Assembly: GCA_963514095.1 (NCBI GenBank)
Contig: OY741264.1
Span: 9,967,554 to 10,031,553 of the forward strand
DNA from: Eutrigla gurnardus
Taxonomy: Eukaryota > Chordata > Actinopteri > Perciformes > Triglidae
Reading direction: 5' to 3'
Length of the DNA: 64,000 bases
The notes below the pieces were generated by a model. That model ran no database searches. It was not told where the DNA came from and saw only the letters and a list, made by a program, of their open reading frames with translations. The position numbers were made by a program, and so were the translations under genes. Of the stretch, positions 53,801 through 64,000 are shown in pieces. Every line of letters begins with the position of its first letter. The first letter of the stretch is position 1.

Positions 53801-56800
53801 TGTACATTTCCATGGTACTCCCTACAGAAACTGCTTTCTAAATGATTTTTGATTTTAAACATTCATTTCTCTCCCTCCTCTTAATAGTCATCTTTAACGT
53901 AATGTCTTTACAACAGCTTGCCAAATATTTATTTATGATGACTGACATTTAATGGACACTGTCGTCCAGGCCATCATCAGTTAATAACACACATGGTGAT
54001 TGGAAACAGGGCATGTAAAGTCTATTTTAGGAAGGCATTATTTTTATACTGAAATCATTTTTAGCTTTTTTTTCCACAAATAATATTATTCTTATTTGTG
54101 ACAGCCCCAAAAACGAGCCACGAGAACCACAGCAGGTACTCTACTCTTTCTGTATATTTCTCAATTTTTCTACATGATAAATATAGTGGGAGGAAGTGGG
54201 AGGTACAAATATGTTTTCAACCTTTTTTTTGTGCACGAATATATCCTCTAATTAAAGTCTAACAAATGTTACTTCCGAGAAATCAACAAAAAATAATACT
54301 GGGCTTCCAGTCATATGATCATAAGACCTTTTCTCCCAGCATAATGTCCTACTTGTGCAGCAGGAAATACCAGGTCATACAATTAAAGAAGCATGGCACA
54401 GTTGAAATGATCCAAAGTTACCTTTGGCATCCTCAGCAGTGATGGTCAGGGTGTATTGAGGTGCCGTGCCCTCCATGCTGTCTGCTTGGACAGAGATGAC
54501 CCCTGAATCACGGTCCACTCTGAAGAGGGCACGGGGACTCTCTGGAATTTGTCCCACTAAACGGTAGAAGATCCGCACGTTGTCCGTCTTGGGATCGTCG
54601 TTATCGGCTGCTTGCACTGTCAGGATTTCTGTCCCTGGGGATACATACACCAGTACCAGTAAAGAACAGTAAAGCAGGCTCTCTGGAAGGCAAGTGTATC
54701 GGACCAATTAACAGCCATAACATCTCTTTAGATGCATTTTTAACATAAAATCAAATATTTCTTCTATAGTTTCTATTAATTCTGACTTCCTAATTTTCTC
54801 AAACAACTACTAAACACGTTAGACAGGTTCTCAGAGTGACGTTCACTCACAATCACAGAGCAAACGGAATGGGAATAAGGGGGAGAAAGGATATAACAAT
54901 AGCTTCCTCATTTAATCCTCACTCAGTAATTCCATTTAGATTAACAGATTGTCCTTTCTAATTCAGTTCCCAGAATCAAGCGTATTAAAGCATCAACAAA
55001 AAAGCTTTTATGCCGGGTCTGATATGTCACAACACACCATGTGCCTTTTATGAGTGAGGGTGCTTTCACCCCCCCCCTGCGTCCTGGCAAAAATCCCAGT
55101 CTGCTTTCATAAAAGGTATCTGGCACTGTACGTTCTTTCATCACTGCACCGTCTCTTCCAGCCAGTGTTTCCTCTACCTTGTTGTGTAAGAAGACTCCCA
55201 TTAGAGAAAAAACGTGACAAATGATTATTCAGGGGTCTCATTGTGTTGCTTTATGATGATCCCTAACCTCACCAGGACTTAGACATTTAAAAAAGGTATT
55301 GAGGCTAAGTTTTTATATAGAAATGTTGCGATAATTGACAACGTTTGGCATTCAAATTGAGCTTTAACACTTCTGTCATGCTATAACTAACTAAGTCATT
55401 GCAGGTTTGGACCATATTTTCAAACACATGTTTGAGCAAGTGATTTAAAAAAAAAAAAATTCCAAATATTTTTCGAGACAGAAAAAGCAACCAGTTACCT
55501 CGAGCAGCGAGCTCCTTCACCACAGTATGGTACTGTGCCTGTGGAAAGGTGGGTCTGTTGTCATTGGCGTCGCCCACCATCACCCTCAGCTCCACAGGCT
55601 TGGCAATCTCTCTGCCATCTGGACGCTCAACCACAATGCTGATCTGGAACTGATGAGGCAAAAAGAGAAACGTGATGTTTGTCAAAGAAACGGAGGGATT
55701 CAAATTTTGGAGCGATGGTAAGTATGCATCTGCAACCTTTCCATCACTGGGGGGCAGCAACATAGCAAAAAGTCTGAGGTCTTCTGCACCTTTCCATGAA
55801 ATGGTCTCTACAGGAGACAGATGATGCAATGTGCTAGAAGCATGTGATTGAACACTAATCACATCCACTGATGTAGTTCGGCCTCTCTGTGTGGTTCTTT
55901 CACCACTTGAGCATTGGTGCCAGAATATCACGCTTCAGTGAGCTGTTCAAAGCTCTCAGGAGCTTAAGTTGTATGCAAAAACACAACAGCAAACAAATTA
56001 TATCTTTTAATTTGTACTCCAACTGCAAATAATGACCCTTCTGAGAGCCTAAAGTGGAGTGGAGATTTGAAAATAATCTTTTGGCGTTATAATCCTTGTC
56101 ATAATACAACCAATGTTTTTTTGCCACAAACAGAATATGTTCAAGGAATAAGCTGTGATTTCCGGGTCTTGTGCTTAATTACCTCTGCACCGTTTAAAAA
56201 TAGCCTGTGCTCAGCGCTCAGCTTTGTTGCAATAACGTGTCCAAGGGACTCAGCAGATCATTAAACTGTAAGTAATATGAGGTAATATAATTAAAATGGG
56301 AGTTTCCTTTTTAATGAACAGATATTGTTTAGATATCAGACATGGTCTCGTGTTGTTCTTCTTCAGCATTTTGAATTAACTGCTGAGCTCCCAGTCTCCG
56401 CTGCTGAAAATCATTTTAAAGTGAAAGAAATCCACTGAAGATGATTTGAAAATAGAAAGTAGCACAACATCACATCTTGTTTGTTTTCATAGAGAGGAGC
56501 TTGTGAGAGACAGAATGTAATGAGCTTTATATTAACATTATAGCCACATTCATTGTCACATGTGAAACCAACACAATATTACAGCGTCTAAACATAGAAA
56601 CGCAGCTGCTTCGGTCTGTTTTAAAGGAACGGTGTAGAAGCCTGATGTTCCGATGCATTAAACAGTTATCATGTAGGGGGTCGAGGGTGTTAAACTTGCA
56701 GTTATACAGACCTGGTCTTGTGTCTCTCTGTCCAGAGGGGCGTTGAGATAAATGACTCCTTCCCTGCTGATGGTGAAGAGCATCTCTGGAAACTCCCCTT

Positions 56801-59800
56801 CCAGACTGTACTCTGCCTGACTTCCACTCCATTTGACCTACATTAACACACACATAACCACGGACGCACGACAAAACGGGTTCTCAATACAACACATACA
56901 TATACATGGTTTATACATTTGATATGTGTTTTTATACCTCCATGCCGGCGACACTAGAGGCATTATGTTTTTGGATTGTCTGTCATGTATGAACGTACAT
57001 CTGCCTGGTTCATTCACATGACTGCAATATCTCAGGCTTTGAGGGAAATTAAATCATAAAAAATTATGACAATATCATAAAAATGTCTAATAGGATAAAA
57101 TTATGACATTTTAGACGGCTGTAAACTGCGACTGGGTGGCGGAGGTGTACAATGGGGAGGCGGTAATTATGGTTTACAATAACAACATTGTATAATGTAC
57201 GTTTCATCTAAGTGCAGCGGGGGGGTGTCATCGTGGCCCTGCATGATGTATAAGTACGAAGCTAAGCTACATTTGTTTACATGATAAGGAGCCAACCAAA
57301 TGCGCTGACAATGATGTGGAACAGAGAGCACAGCCAAAACTAACTACGCAGGCTGAAGGGGATTTTCCACTCCGCGTTGCAGCCCTCTCACAAGGGCTGT
57401 GCAGTGGGGCTGAAAGGGCCCTAGTAGCCATCAAACAGCACCCAAGAAGGAGAGGAGCCCGGTCACAGCACAGCTGATGCACACCCAGGACATGTGTATC
57501 TCCTCAACTCTCTGTCACACACTCCTCCCTTGTTTTGGAGATGGCTGCCCAAACACTATGCGTCTGTATACACGAAGCCGCCTCACACAGCTGGCTGCCT
57601 CTCGGTGTTATGGTGTGTTTCTCGACATCAGAGCTTTAAAGAGATGTGTTTCGCGAGCTGATTAATGACGGCCAACTGCTCAATATAAAGTTCTATACAA
57701 AGCATCTATGAAGTCATCTGTTTTGCCTCCGTCAGTGTTTTGAGACTGCAGAGCACGTTCTGTCCCCCCCGCTCCCTCGTGTTTGAGCTAGGAGCACCAG
57801 TGTGCGTAACTCCAAGACACTGTGGACCTGAGAGGAGTCAGCTGCTGAATTAGTCAAACTTTTTGTCATAATAATAGTCAATAATAACATTTGCATTTGG
57901 AGTGTTAATTGGACAAAAGCAAGCTTTTATTATTAAAAAATAACAGTTTATAGATTAAGTGAGAGAATAATCTTCAGAATGATCTATATGGAAAATAATA
58001 ATGAATATCAGCCCTAAAAAATACTGATATGATATGATACTGACATGGTACATTAGATATATAGGAGGACAAGTAACCAATATCAGTTGATGTTGACTAT
58101 AACCTGCAAAAATAGTTTCATTACAAACCAACATGACATCACCTCTGATGACTAATGTTAGCTGAAGCACAACAAGTTGATACAAGTACCATTTGTGATA
58201 TTGAACAATGAGGACGGGGCCGTGATGAAGGTCTAGTAGGGCTCAAACTAATTCTGCAACCAATAATCAGATTTCATTTGACTTTGAAAACTGACAATTC
58301 AATGCAGTTAAGCGCTGTGACTCATTCATTCACAGGCTCTGATGTCAGCCTTCCACTCCAAAGGCTGAATAGATTACATTACTGATTTCAAGAAGTTCTC
58401 GTTGCATTACATAATCAAAGTTTTAGGCCGAAACATGCAATAGATAACAGAGTGAATTGACCTCCCTAATGATGCAAAAGAAGGAAGAACAAATGCTTAG
58501 ATTTCACAAGTAAATTTGCGGTTTTTGCTTGTTTTAAATTGCAGGATTGGTGAAAGACATCACAGCAGCATTCTCGGCTCAGTTTTATAACTTTTGCACA
58601 GAAGATGATTGAAGAATGTAGTACGTTAAAGCATCATACCACGGACAATATCAGCACAGGAAAGGCCCAACATTTGTTACAGATGAGTGGATGTGAACAC
58701 CACCACTCCATTTATCTGAGACCGTAGGGGAGGGATGTGTCATAACAGCGGTTAGTCCCACCACCTACTGAGCACAGCAGTACAATCACTCAGCGTGGGC
58801 GAAAGGAGGCTTCCCCCAAGTAAACATCCATGTTAAACTAATCCAGTTTTGTGTGATTTAGAATCTGAATGGAACTAAATGGTTTTCATGGCGACAGTTC
58901 AGTAATGGAGCAACAGAGGCTTAATTTCTCACTGTCTTAACACATTTTTCATTAGAATTTAAAGCAGAGGGAATCTGCTCGGAAAAATATTTTCACACTG
59001 TCTGATTTACATAAAGAAGCAAAGCATATTTTTTACATTAAAATTATGAAAATGATATATTATTATCAAGCGGGATCCTATAGCATTGGCTATAATGTTT
59101 AAAACCTAAAAAGAAAAACGATTGATTCTTATAGTAGATTTAAACTTGCCATTGAAAACTGGAGAGAAAAAAAATCTAATGCGCCTACACTTGAGTCCAC
59201 ACGTTTTGTGTGGGTGGAAGGGGCTGTTAGAACAGGAGAGATGAGAGGCTGAGGGCGAGTGTGGGGGAGGTGGGAGAAAACAGGAGGAGGGGGAGGTACT
59301 GTGATGCACCTACTGGCCACAGTGACTCGCAGAACCTGCACAATGCAATTCATTCAGCATCACAATCGGCTCTACGGGCCTCTTTGTTTCCACACTTCTC
59401 AGTAGTGAATTAATAAAGTTTTTTTCAGTACAGGCATACATTTATAAAATATCCTCACAAAGGGCTCACTGACTTTTGTTTCAATGCGTTACCAAACCTC
59501 TCAAGCCTTTTGAGTTATTTATAGACATGTAGCTGATATATATAATAGAATAAGAACCAAAATGTTAGACAAAACCAGCGACAGACGCGGTAACATGTTA
59601 GGAGAACCTGAGGAAAACCTTTAAAAAGAAAAAAGTACTTTAAATTCAAACAATCTCTTAATTGGTAGTGGGACTCGATGCTTTCTGGAGCCAGTCCACA
59701 ATGAAATGGTGCGTGACTCTTTGGGCTGTTTTGAGGGAGACAACACATCTGATTTTTTTGATTTCCAGCTTTAGATCTGAAAATTTGCTGATATTTTCTA

Positions 59801-62733
59801 AAATCATCTGTTCCATCATCAACAGATCTGACGAGTTATTTTCTCAATTAGTTGATAATTCTGTTTGTCTATAATAATAATTATTAATATATATTGTTAT
59901 TCGCAGATGATGTCTTCATATGTCTTGTTTTGTCTAACAAACCAAAAGGGAATCCTTTTTACAATGATGGAAATAATGAAGAAAAGCTTACCTATCTGGT
60001 ATAGGTAAGATGCTTGAAAATGACTTACTTTATTGACTAACCATCAAAATAGTTGCTGATTAATGTCTTGTGAGGCGGTCCAGGATATTTCTCTAGATTT
60101 CAAGAAAATACTAAAATATGAGTTCAATTTGACTAAAATAACAAGCCGTATGTGAAGTCTATTTTAGGGTGATTTTTTGCCTTTAAGCTGTGAGGTTTGT
60201 ATAATACCCCTCAGAGTGGCGATGATGGTGATGGTGGGTGGGAGAGTGAGTGATTATGGGAAATAAGTGACTCAGTGAGGAGGTAGCCTGAAAGGATCCA
60301 TGGCATTTGAACAGCATCAATAATTCAGTATTTGGTCACTTAGGAGGACCCAAGAGCCACTAAAAACAGCAACCGGCAATATGATGCCACTTTACTCGGC
60401 CCAGGCTATTGCAGAGTTTGTTTCATTGTAATGTGATATGACATTTGGTGCAACATAAACACTAAAGTCCGCAATTACCCCCAAGTTGTTTGCATGCTTT
60501 ATGGTAAAGATCAAATAAGTGAAAGCGGTTTAAATGTAGATGGGTAAAAACACTTGGTGCTGAAGTGGTGAATGTGGTAGTTGACCGGGGTGTTGCTGCC
60601 TCACCTGTGAGATGGGGATCGGGTAGGGGCCTGGGAGGTTCTCCTGAAGTCGCACAGGGTCGGGGGATGCCCAGGTGTTTCCGGTCACCTCCACAGTAAC
60701 GATGCCGGTGGTGAAGAAAGCGTTTGCCTTCCCAGCCATGTCCTTCACCATCACTGACAGCTTGTAACGGCCGCACATCTCGGGGTCCAGAGTAGAGGCC
60801 CCTGGTTGTCACAGTGGTTGGATGATACAAGAAAGCATCATTTCACAATTGAAAAATGAACCTTTTCCACTAAGACATCTACATCATGAAGTGTTCAAAG
60901 TATTTGGAACCAAAGGAAAATTACAAATTTAAAGAAACACACAAAAACATCATTTAATTATGCGATAGTTTATGAAACACACAAACCGCTGACAAACTAC
61001 ATTTTCTCTTCGATTATTGAGACATTACACACAATGCCTGCTAAATATAACATCTCTATTCATCACTTAATTTTCCATTTCCTGCTAAAATGGAAAATAA
61101 GTGCCTGAAACAACCCACTGCGAAGGTAATCATAGCCGTCAGTTAGAGCCAGCCTGAAAAGGAAGTAGAAAATGAAGAAGTGCTGAAGCTCTGTGGAAAC
61201 CAGCGGCAGCAATGTGGGCCGGAAGGACCGGCAAGCGTGAAAGTCATCCAGCTCCTGCCAAGCCGTAATAAAGGGCAACACCAGAGCTACGGAAATAGCA
61301 CCAGCATACAGGACTCTGCTGCATCTGGGGTAATCACAGTATGTGTGTGTGTGTGTGTGTGTGTTTCCCTGAAAGAAGTGTGATTGGCCAACAGAATCGC
61401 ATCACTTTTGTATACATCTTAATAAATCATTTATATTTGATTTCTCATATAAAATGCAATAAGGCTGAATGACTCAAACCCTAACAAGATCAATTATCTC
61501 TTTGAAATATCTCATGTTTGGCTTTTACAGGATGTATCGGGGAACATTTTTCCTATATAAATTTAAGATTTTATCCCAAGTTGATCATATTTAAAAAAAA
61601 TTAGTATAATTAACAAGTATTATATATTTTAAGAAGAGGGATCACATCTCAGTGTAGCTTCTCTTGCAGACCATTATTTAAAAAAAAAACGTATTCAAGG
61701 CAGAGCTTGTTTCCAAATTAGCACTTCATTTATTACTGGGCCTGATCAATACTGGGTTTTTGAGGCAGATATCAAAAACAATATATTGAATGATATTCAG
61801 TTTAGTTTTACTTAAATACAAACTTGTCTGCTGTCTGGGAGAATAAATGGCTTCAACCATTGCTAACATGCATTAAAAAAGCCTGACTGAGTGTAGTTGC
61901 ATCCTCCGATCCCTATGGGGACTGACCTTCCTCTGTGAGGGAAACTTCTCCCGTGATGGAGTCGATGAAGAACATTTGGCTGGAGGGAATCCTGGGAGTT
62001 TGTTCCATGAGGCTGAACCGCAGATCAGCGTGGGCAGTGTTGCGGTCATCACGATCCAGCGCCTCCACCTGCATGAAAGGGATTCCTGTGGACACAGGTG
62101 TCGCGGGGTCAAACATATTACCTTCTCTATCACAGATGTCTCTCCACCACAAATTAAAACCACATTCACTTTCTAAGGATAGATTCAAATTACGGGGCAC
62201 CAAACCTAAATTAAAAGCTATAAAATGCCTGGTTTGCACATGAGACAACATCTGTAGGTGCTGTAGCCTCAGGAGCACATCAAAATACAATATGTTTATT
62301 AATATGCAGTCTCTCAGATGACATTTTTCTTTAAAGAATGAACAATAAAGGAAATATCATATTGTTTAGTTTTGAATGTTAGAGTCCACCTTTTCAAGAA
62401 ATAATGGGAAATAATACATGTGGAATTGTATTAGCCGATGTGCTATTAATCATTTTCAGGGTAATATGAGGCACGTTTTCCTTTAAGAGGACAAATTGAA
62501 TGGGTTTTTGTATTCCATCTAGCAGGACTGACAAATGTGATGCAGAATGAAAAAAAAGGTTGCACAACAAGATGATCTCAGAGCTCAATGTTCTTTTACC
62601 TTTAAGAAGGCCAAGCTGCACGCTGCCTCTCATGCTCTCCTCTATGAAAGTGGGCACGTTGTCATTCTTGTCGATGACACACACTTCCACAGTGAAGCTC
62701 TGGCGGTGCTCTGGTGTCCTGAAGGACACCTGC

Positions 62734-62799
<66 letters not shown>

Positions 62800-62992
62800 A
62801 TCTGTAGGTATCTTTGAATAACGCACTCTGCGAATAACTCACTATACGATCTGCTACCTGCAGGGAGTAAGACGGCTGTTTCTCTCTGTCCAGTGGTTTC
62901 AGAGCATACAGGAACTGAACGTCGACTCCAAATATCCCCTCATCATCCCCTGCTACCACCAACTCGCTGTAATTATGTGGCAGGTTATGGAG
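42950..62992 (-). CDS. cdh16: Cadherin-16 (KSP-cadherin), 5'-partial, 15 coding exons
   Basis: Type I membrane cadherin of the 7D group, an epithelial (kidney-type) adhesion protein with a short cytoplasmic tail. Exons in transcript order: 62858-62992, 62600-62729, 61927-62085, 60605-60801, 56712-56837, 55499-55649, 54422-54634, 53471-53547, 51407-51598, 46953-47194, 46727-46857, 46155-46394, 43888-44004, 43275-43391, 42950-43050. All junctions are GT-AG and in phase; 775 codons plus stop. Calcium-site motifs recur: LDREKQ, DKNDN, LDRDD, LDRET, DANDN, DNDD, DENNN, DDVNE, DPDS, LDREEN, DVNDN. The end is diagnostic for CDH16: KYLCTPRWED, then CPCNVRGNCKM, the membrane segment SAVGILLGTFAVIG plus about 9 more hydrophobic residues, then a tail of about 25 residues ending VPLKISI (human VPLKATV). 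There is no catenin-binding domain, as expected for this group. About 40 N-terminal residues, including the signal peptide, should lie beyond the right edge. CDH17 is less likely. Confidence 0.95.
44946..45055. repeat. (CA)n microsatellite in a cdh16 intron
   Basis: About 110 bp of CA with GACA and GCAC interruptions, between cdh16 exons 46155-46394 and 43888-44004. Confidence 0.96.
46460..46495. repeat. (GT)n microsatellite in a cdh16 intron
   Basis: GT tract of about 36 bp in the 332-bp intron between exons 46727-46857 and 46155-46394. It reads as CA in the transcript. Confidence 0.95.
47215..47277. repeat. (CA)n microsatellite next to a cdh16 acceptor
   Basis: About 63 bp of CA with an AAAC interruption. 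It reads as TG in the transcript and ends about 20 nt before the acceptor of exon 46953-47194. Confidence 0.96.
47619..47997 (+). mobile_element. tRNA-derived SINE (DANA/Mermaid or V-SINE type) with target-site duplications
   Basis: A full-length SINE inside the 4.2-kb cdh16 intron, antisense to the gene. The head is tRNA-like, with an A-box-like TAGTGGGTAGC region and the B box GGTTCGATCCC. The body includes the well-known blocks GTGTGGAGTTTGCATGTTCTC, CCACAGTCCAAAGACATGC and CTAAATTGTCCGTAG. It ends in a (GGAT)n tail. It is bounded by a perfect 11-bp direct repeat GTATGATATCC at 47608-47618 and 47998-48008, which marks the insertion site. The long open frames on both strands here are by-products of the SINE, not genes. 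The family name is from memory. Confidence 0.9.
50857..50888. repeat. (CA)n microsatellite in a cdh16 intron
   Basis: CA tract of about 32 bp in the intron between exons 51407-51598 and 46953-47194. Confidence 0.95.
56936..57146. repeat. Degenerate dispersed repeat with short inverted ends in a cdh16 intron
   Basis: Begins ACCTCCATGCCGGCGAC and ends GGTGGCGGAGGT, so the ends form an imperfect inverted pair. Inside are GGCATTATGTTTTTGGATTGTC, CAATATCTCAGG, TTGAGGGAAATT and TGTCTAATAGGATAAAAT, phrases of a repeat common in fish genomes. Lies in the intron between exons 56712-56837 and 55499-55649's upstream neighbour 60605-60801. Confidence 0.5.
61342..61364. repeat. (GT)n microsatellite in a cdh16 intron
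   Basis: GT tract of about 23 bp between exons 61927-62085 and 60605-60801. Confidence 0.93.
62737..62797. repeat. (CA)n microsatellite abutting a cdh16 acceptor
   Basis: About 61 bp of perfect CA. It reads as (TG)n in the transcript and fills nearly half of the 128-bp intron 62730-62857, ending 7 nt before the exon at 62729. Confidence 0.97.
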
Positions 62993-64000
62993 CTGTGCAG
63001 AATAGAACAAAAATACATCCGTTTGCTTTTTGTTCCCTTAAAAGCAAGCCATGCACAAAGAATAAAATGTAGGAGAAGGAGCAGCGGGGTAGTTACTGCA
63101 GCCATTTCCCCCTTTTTAACCTGTATTTGAACAGGACATTCAATTTAGACTTGAGAAACTCAAAACATGAAGTAATTACAGTGTATAAAGCATGATTAAA
63201 ACATGAAATTAAGCGGAAGTGAGAGACACACAGGAGACTGTAATTTGTGAGACTGCTTCACATTTTGCTTTAGTGTTTGCTAAAAACGACCTGGCTTTCT
63301 GAGGGAATTACTGAGCTGTTTATGAATTCAACTTTGTAGTTTAAATTGTTTTTAAAGCTTTATGTCTTCAGTGGGAATAAATGGGCTTGGAGCTGAGGGC
63401 CACGGAGAGAGTAGAAGCCACAGTATTAAGAGATGGAGCAACACCAACATTGTTGTTTTTTGTCTTTTTAAGACTATAGAATATATCGAATAACGTTTAA
63501 AAGTTCTTTTTACCAGCATCCTGCAATTAAATTAGTAAGATGACCAAATGATTGTTGCCTATATATATAGGCACATGGTTCAGATGTTTAGAATTCCCTA
63601 AACAAAGCTCCTCATGAAACAAATATATCTCAGGATCCAAATGTCTACATTTAGAGCCAGTGGTGTGTCGGAGCTGCTCATTCACAGCAGATTGGTGCTT
63701 CCCGTCAGTAATAGTTTGCTTAATTGACCATTTAAGAAGATAAAATAGGAGAACTGACAAGCGTATAGCCCTGTCTGATGAGCAAACTATCATAAAGATG
63801 TTTTACCTTGACATAACCAGGAGTGATTAATAAGTCCTTTTACATTTATAGCACAAAAGTGCCAACTCCTCCCTTCCGGCCATTAACACGCTATTTGAGT
63901 GTTAATGACAGTCCGGCACAAAGGACTGACATCATGACTATGTTTCATGCAAGATGTGATGACGTTACAACCCAACCAATCAAAGTGCCAAACGCTCATG
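62993..64000. other. Probable 5' intron of cdh16
   Basis: The first visible cdh16 exon begins at a good acceptor (ctgcacag) at 62993-63000 and starts inside cadherin repeat 1, so sequence to the right should be intron leading to upstream exons outside the window. I find no exon matching the expected first strand of cadherin repeat 1 on the minus strand here. Confidence 0.55.

Noticed and set aside
59254..59294. A G-quadruplex candidate in a cdh16 intron.
   Set aside because: Four G runs exist but one loop is 14 nt, outside the usual limit; at best a weak structure.
63040..63105. A minus-strand ATG at 63105 followed by a signal-peptide-like run (MAAVTTPLLLLLHFILCAW) just upstream of the first visible cdh16 exon.
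   Set aside because: There is no good donor before the acceptor at 62993-63000, the intron would be too short, and joining would omit about 20 residues of cadherin repeat 1 that should precede LHNLPHNY. Probably chance, although an RNA test would settle it.

Overview
The window is nuclear DNA of a bony fish, most likely a percomorph teleost. Three things point there. Genes are split into many small exons with short GT-AG introns. Long (CA/TG)n microsatellites are everywhere. Several degenerate dispersed repeats look like families I know from percomorph genomes. There are no operons, CRISPR arrays, phage genes or other prokaryotic features.

Three protein-coding genes can be rebuilt exon by exon, with reading phase closing at every junction. 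(1) nae1, minus strand, 15025-21334: 20 coding exons, complete, 533 codons. It encodes the regulatory subunit of the NEDD8-activating enzyme. (2) ca7, plus strand, 22428-27427: 7 coding exons, complete, 262 codons. It encodes a cytosolic alpha-carbonic anhydrase. (3) cdh16, minus strand, 42950-62992: 15 coding exons, 775 codons plus stop. It encodes KSP-cadherin and lacks only its 5' end (signal peptide and start of the first cadherin repeat), which lies beyond the right edge. Order and orientation, nae1(-) ca7(+) cdh16(-), match the human 16q22.1 block NAE1-CA7-PDP2-CDH16, except that no PDP2 is visible between ca7 and cdh16.

Layout: 1-15024 has no gene I can support, only microsatellites, low-complexity tracts and degenerate repeats. 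15025-21334 is nae1. 21335-22427 is a short head-to-head intergenic region with a perfect CRE palindrome beside the nae1 start. 22428-about 27650 is ca7. About 27650-42560 is a gene-free stretch with a decayed LINE, a TTAA-flanked non-autonomous element and other repeats. 42950-62992 is cdh16, whose introns carry a SINE with perfect target-site duplications and several TG tracts. 62993-64000 is probably 5' intron of cdh16.

The genes are neighbours by ancient synteny and do not form a pathway. nae1 is a housekeeping ubiquitin-like-protein gene, ca7 a pH-buffering enzyme, cdh16 an epithelial cadherin. I found no new biological system. The most useful leads are an Asn in place of the proton-shuttle His in ca7, missing reactive cysteines in ca7, and TG microsatellites where the polypyrimidine tract of cdh16 acceptors should be. 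Family assignments rest on remembered human sequences; no database search was possible.
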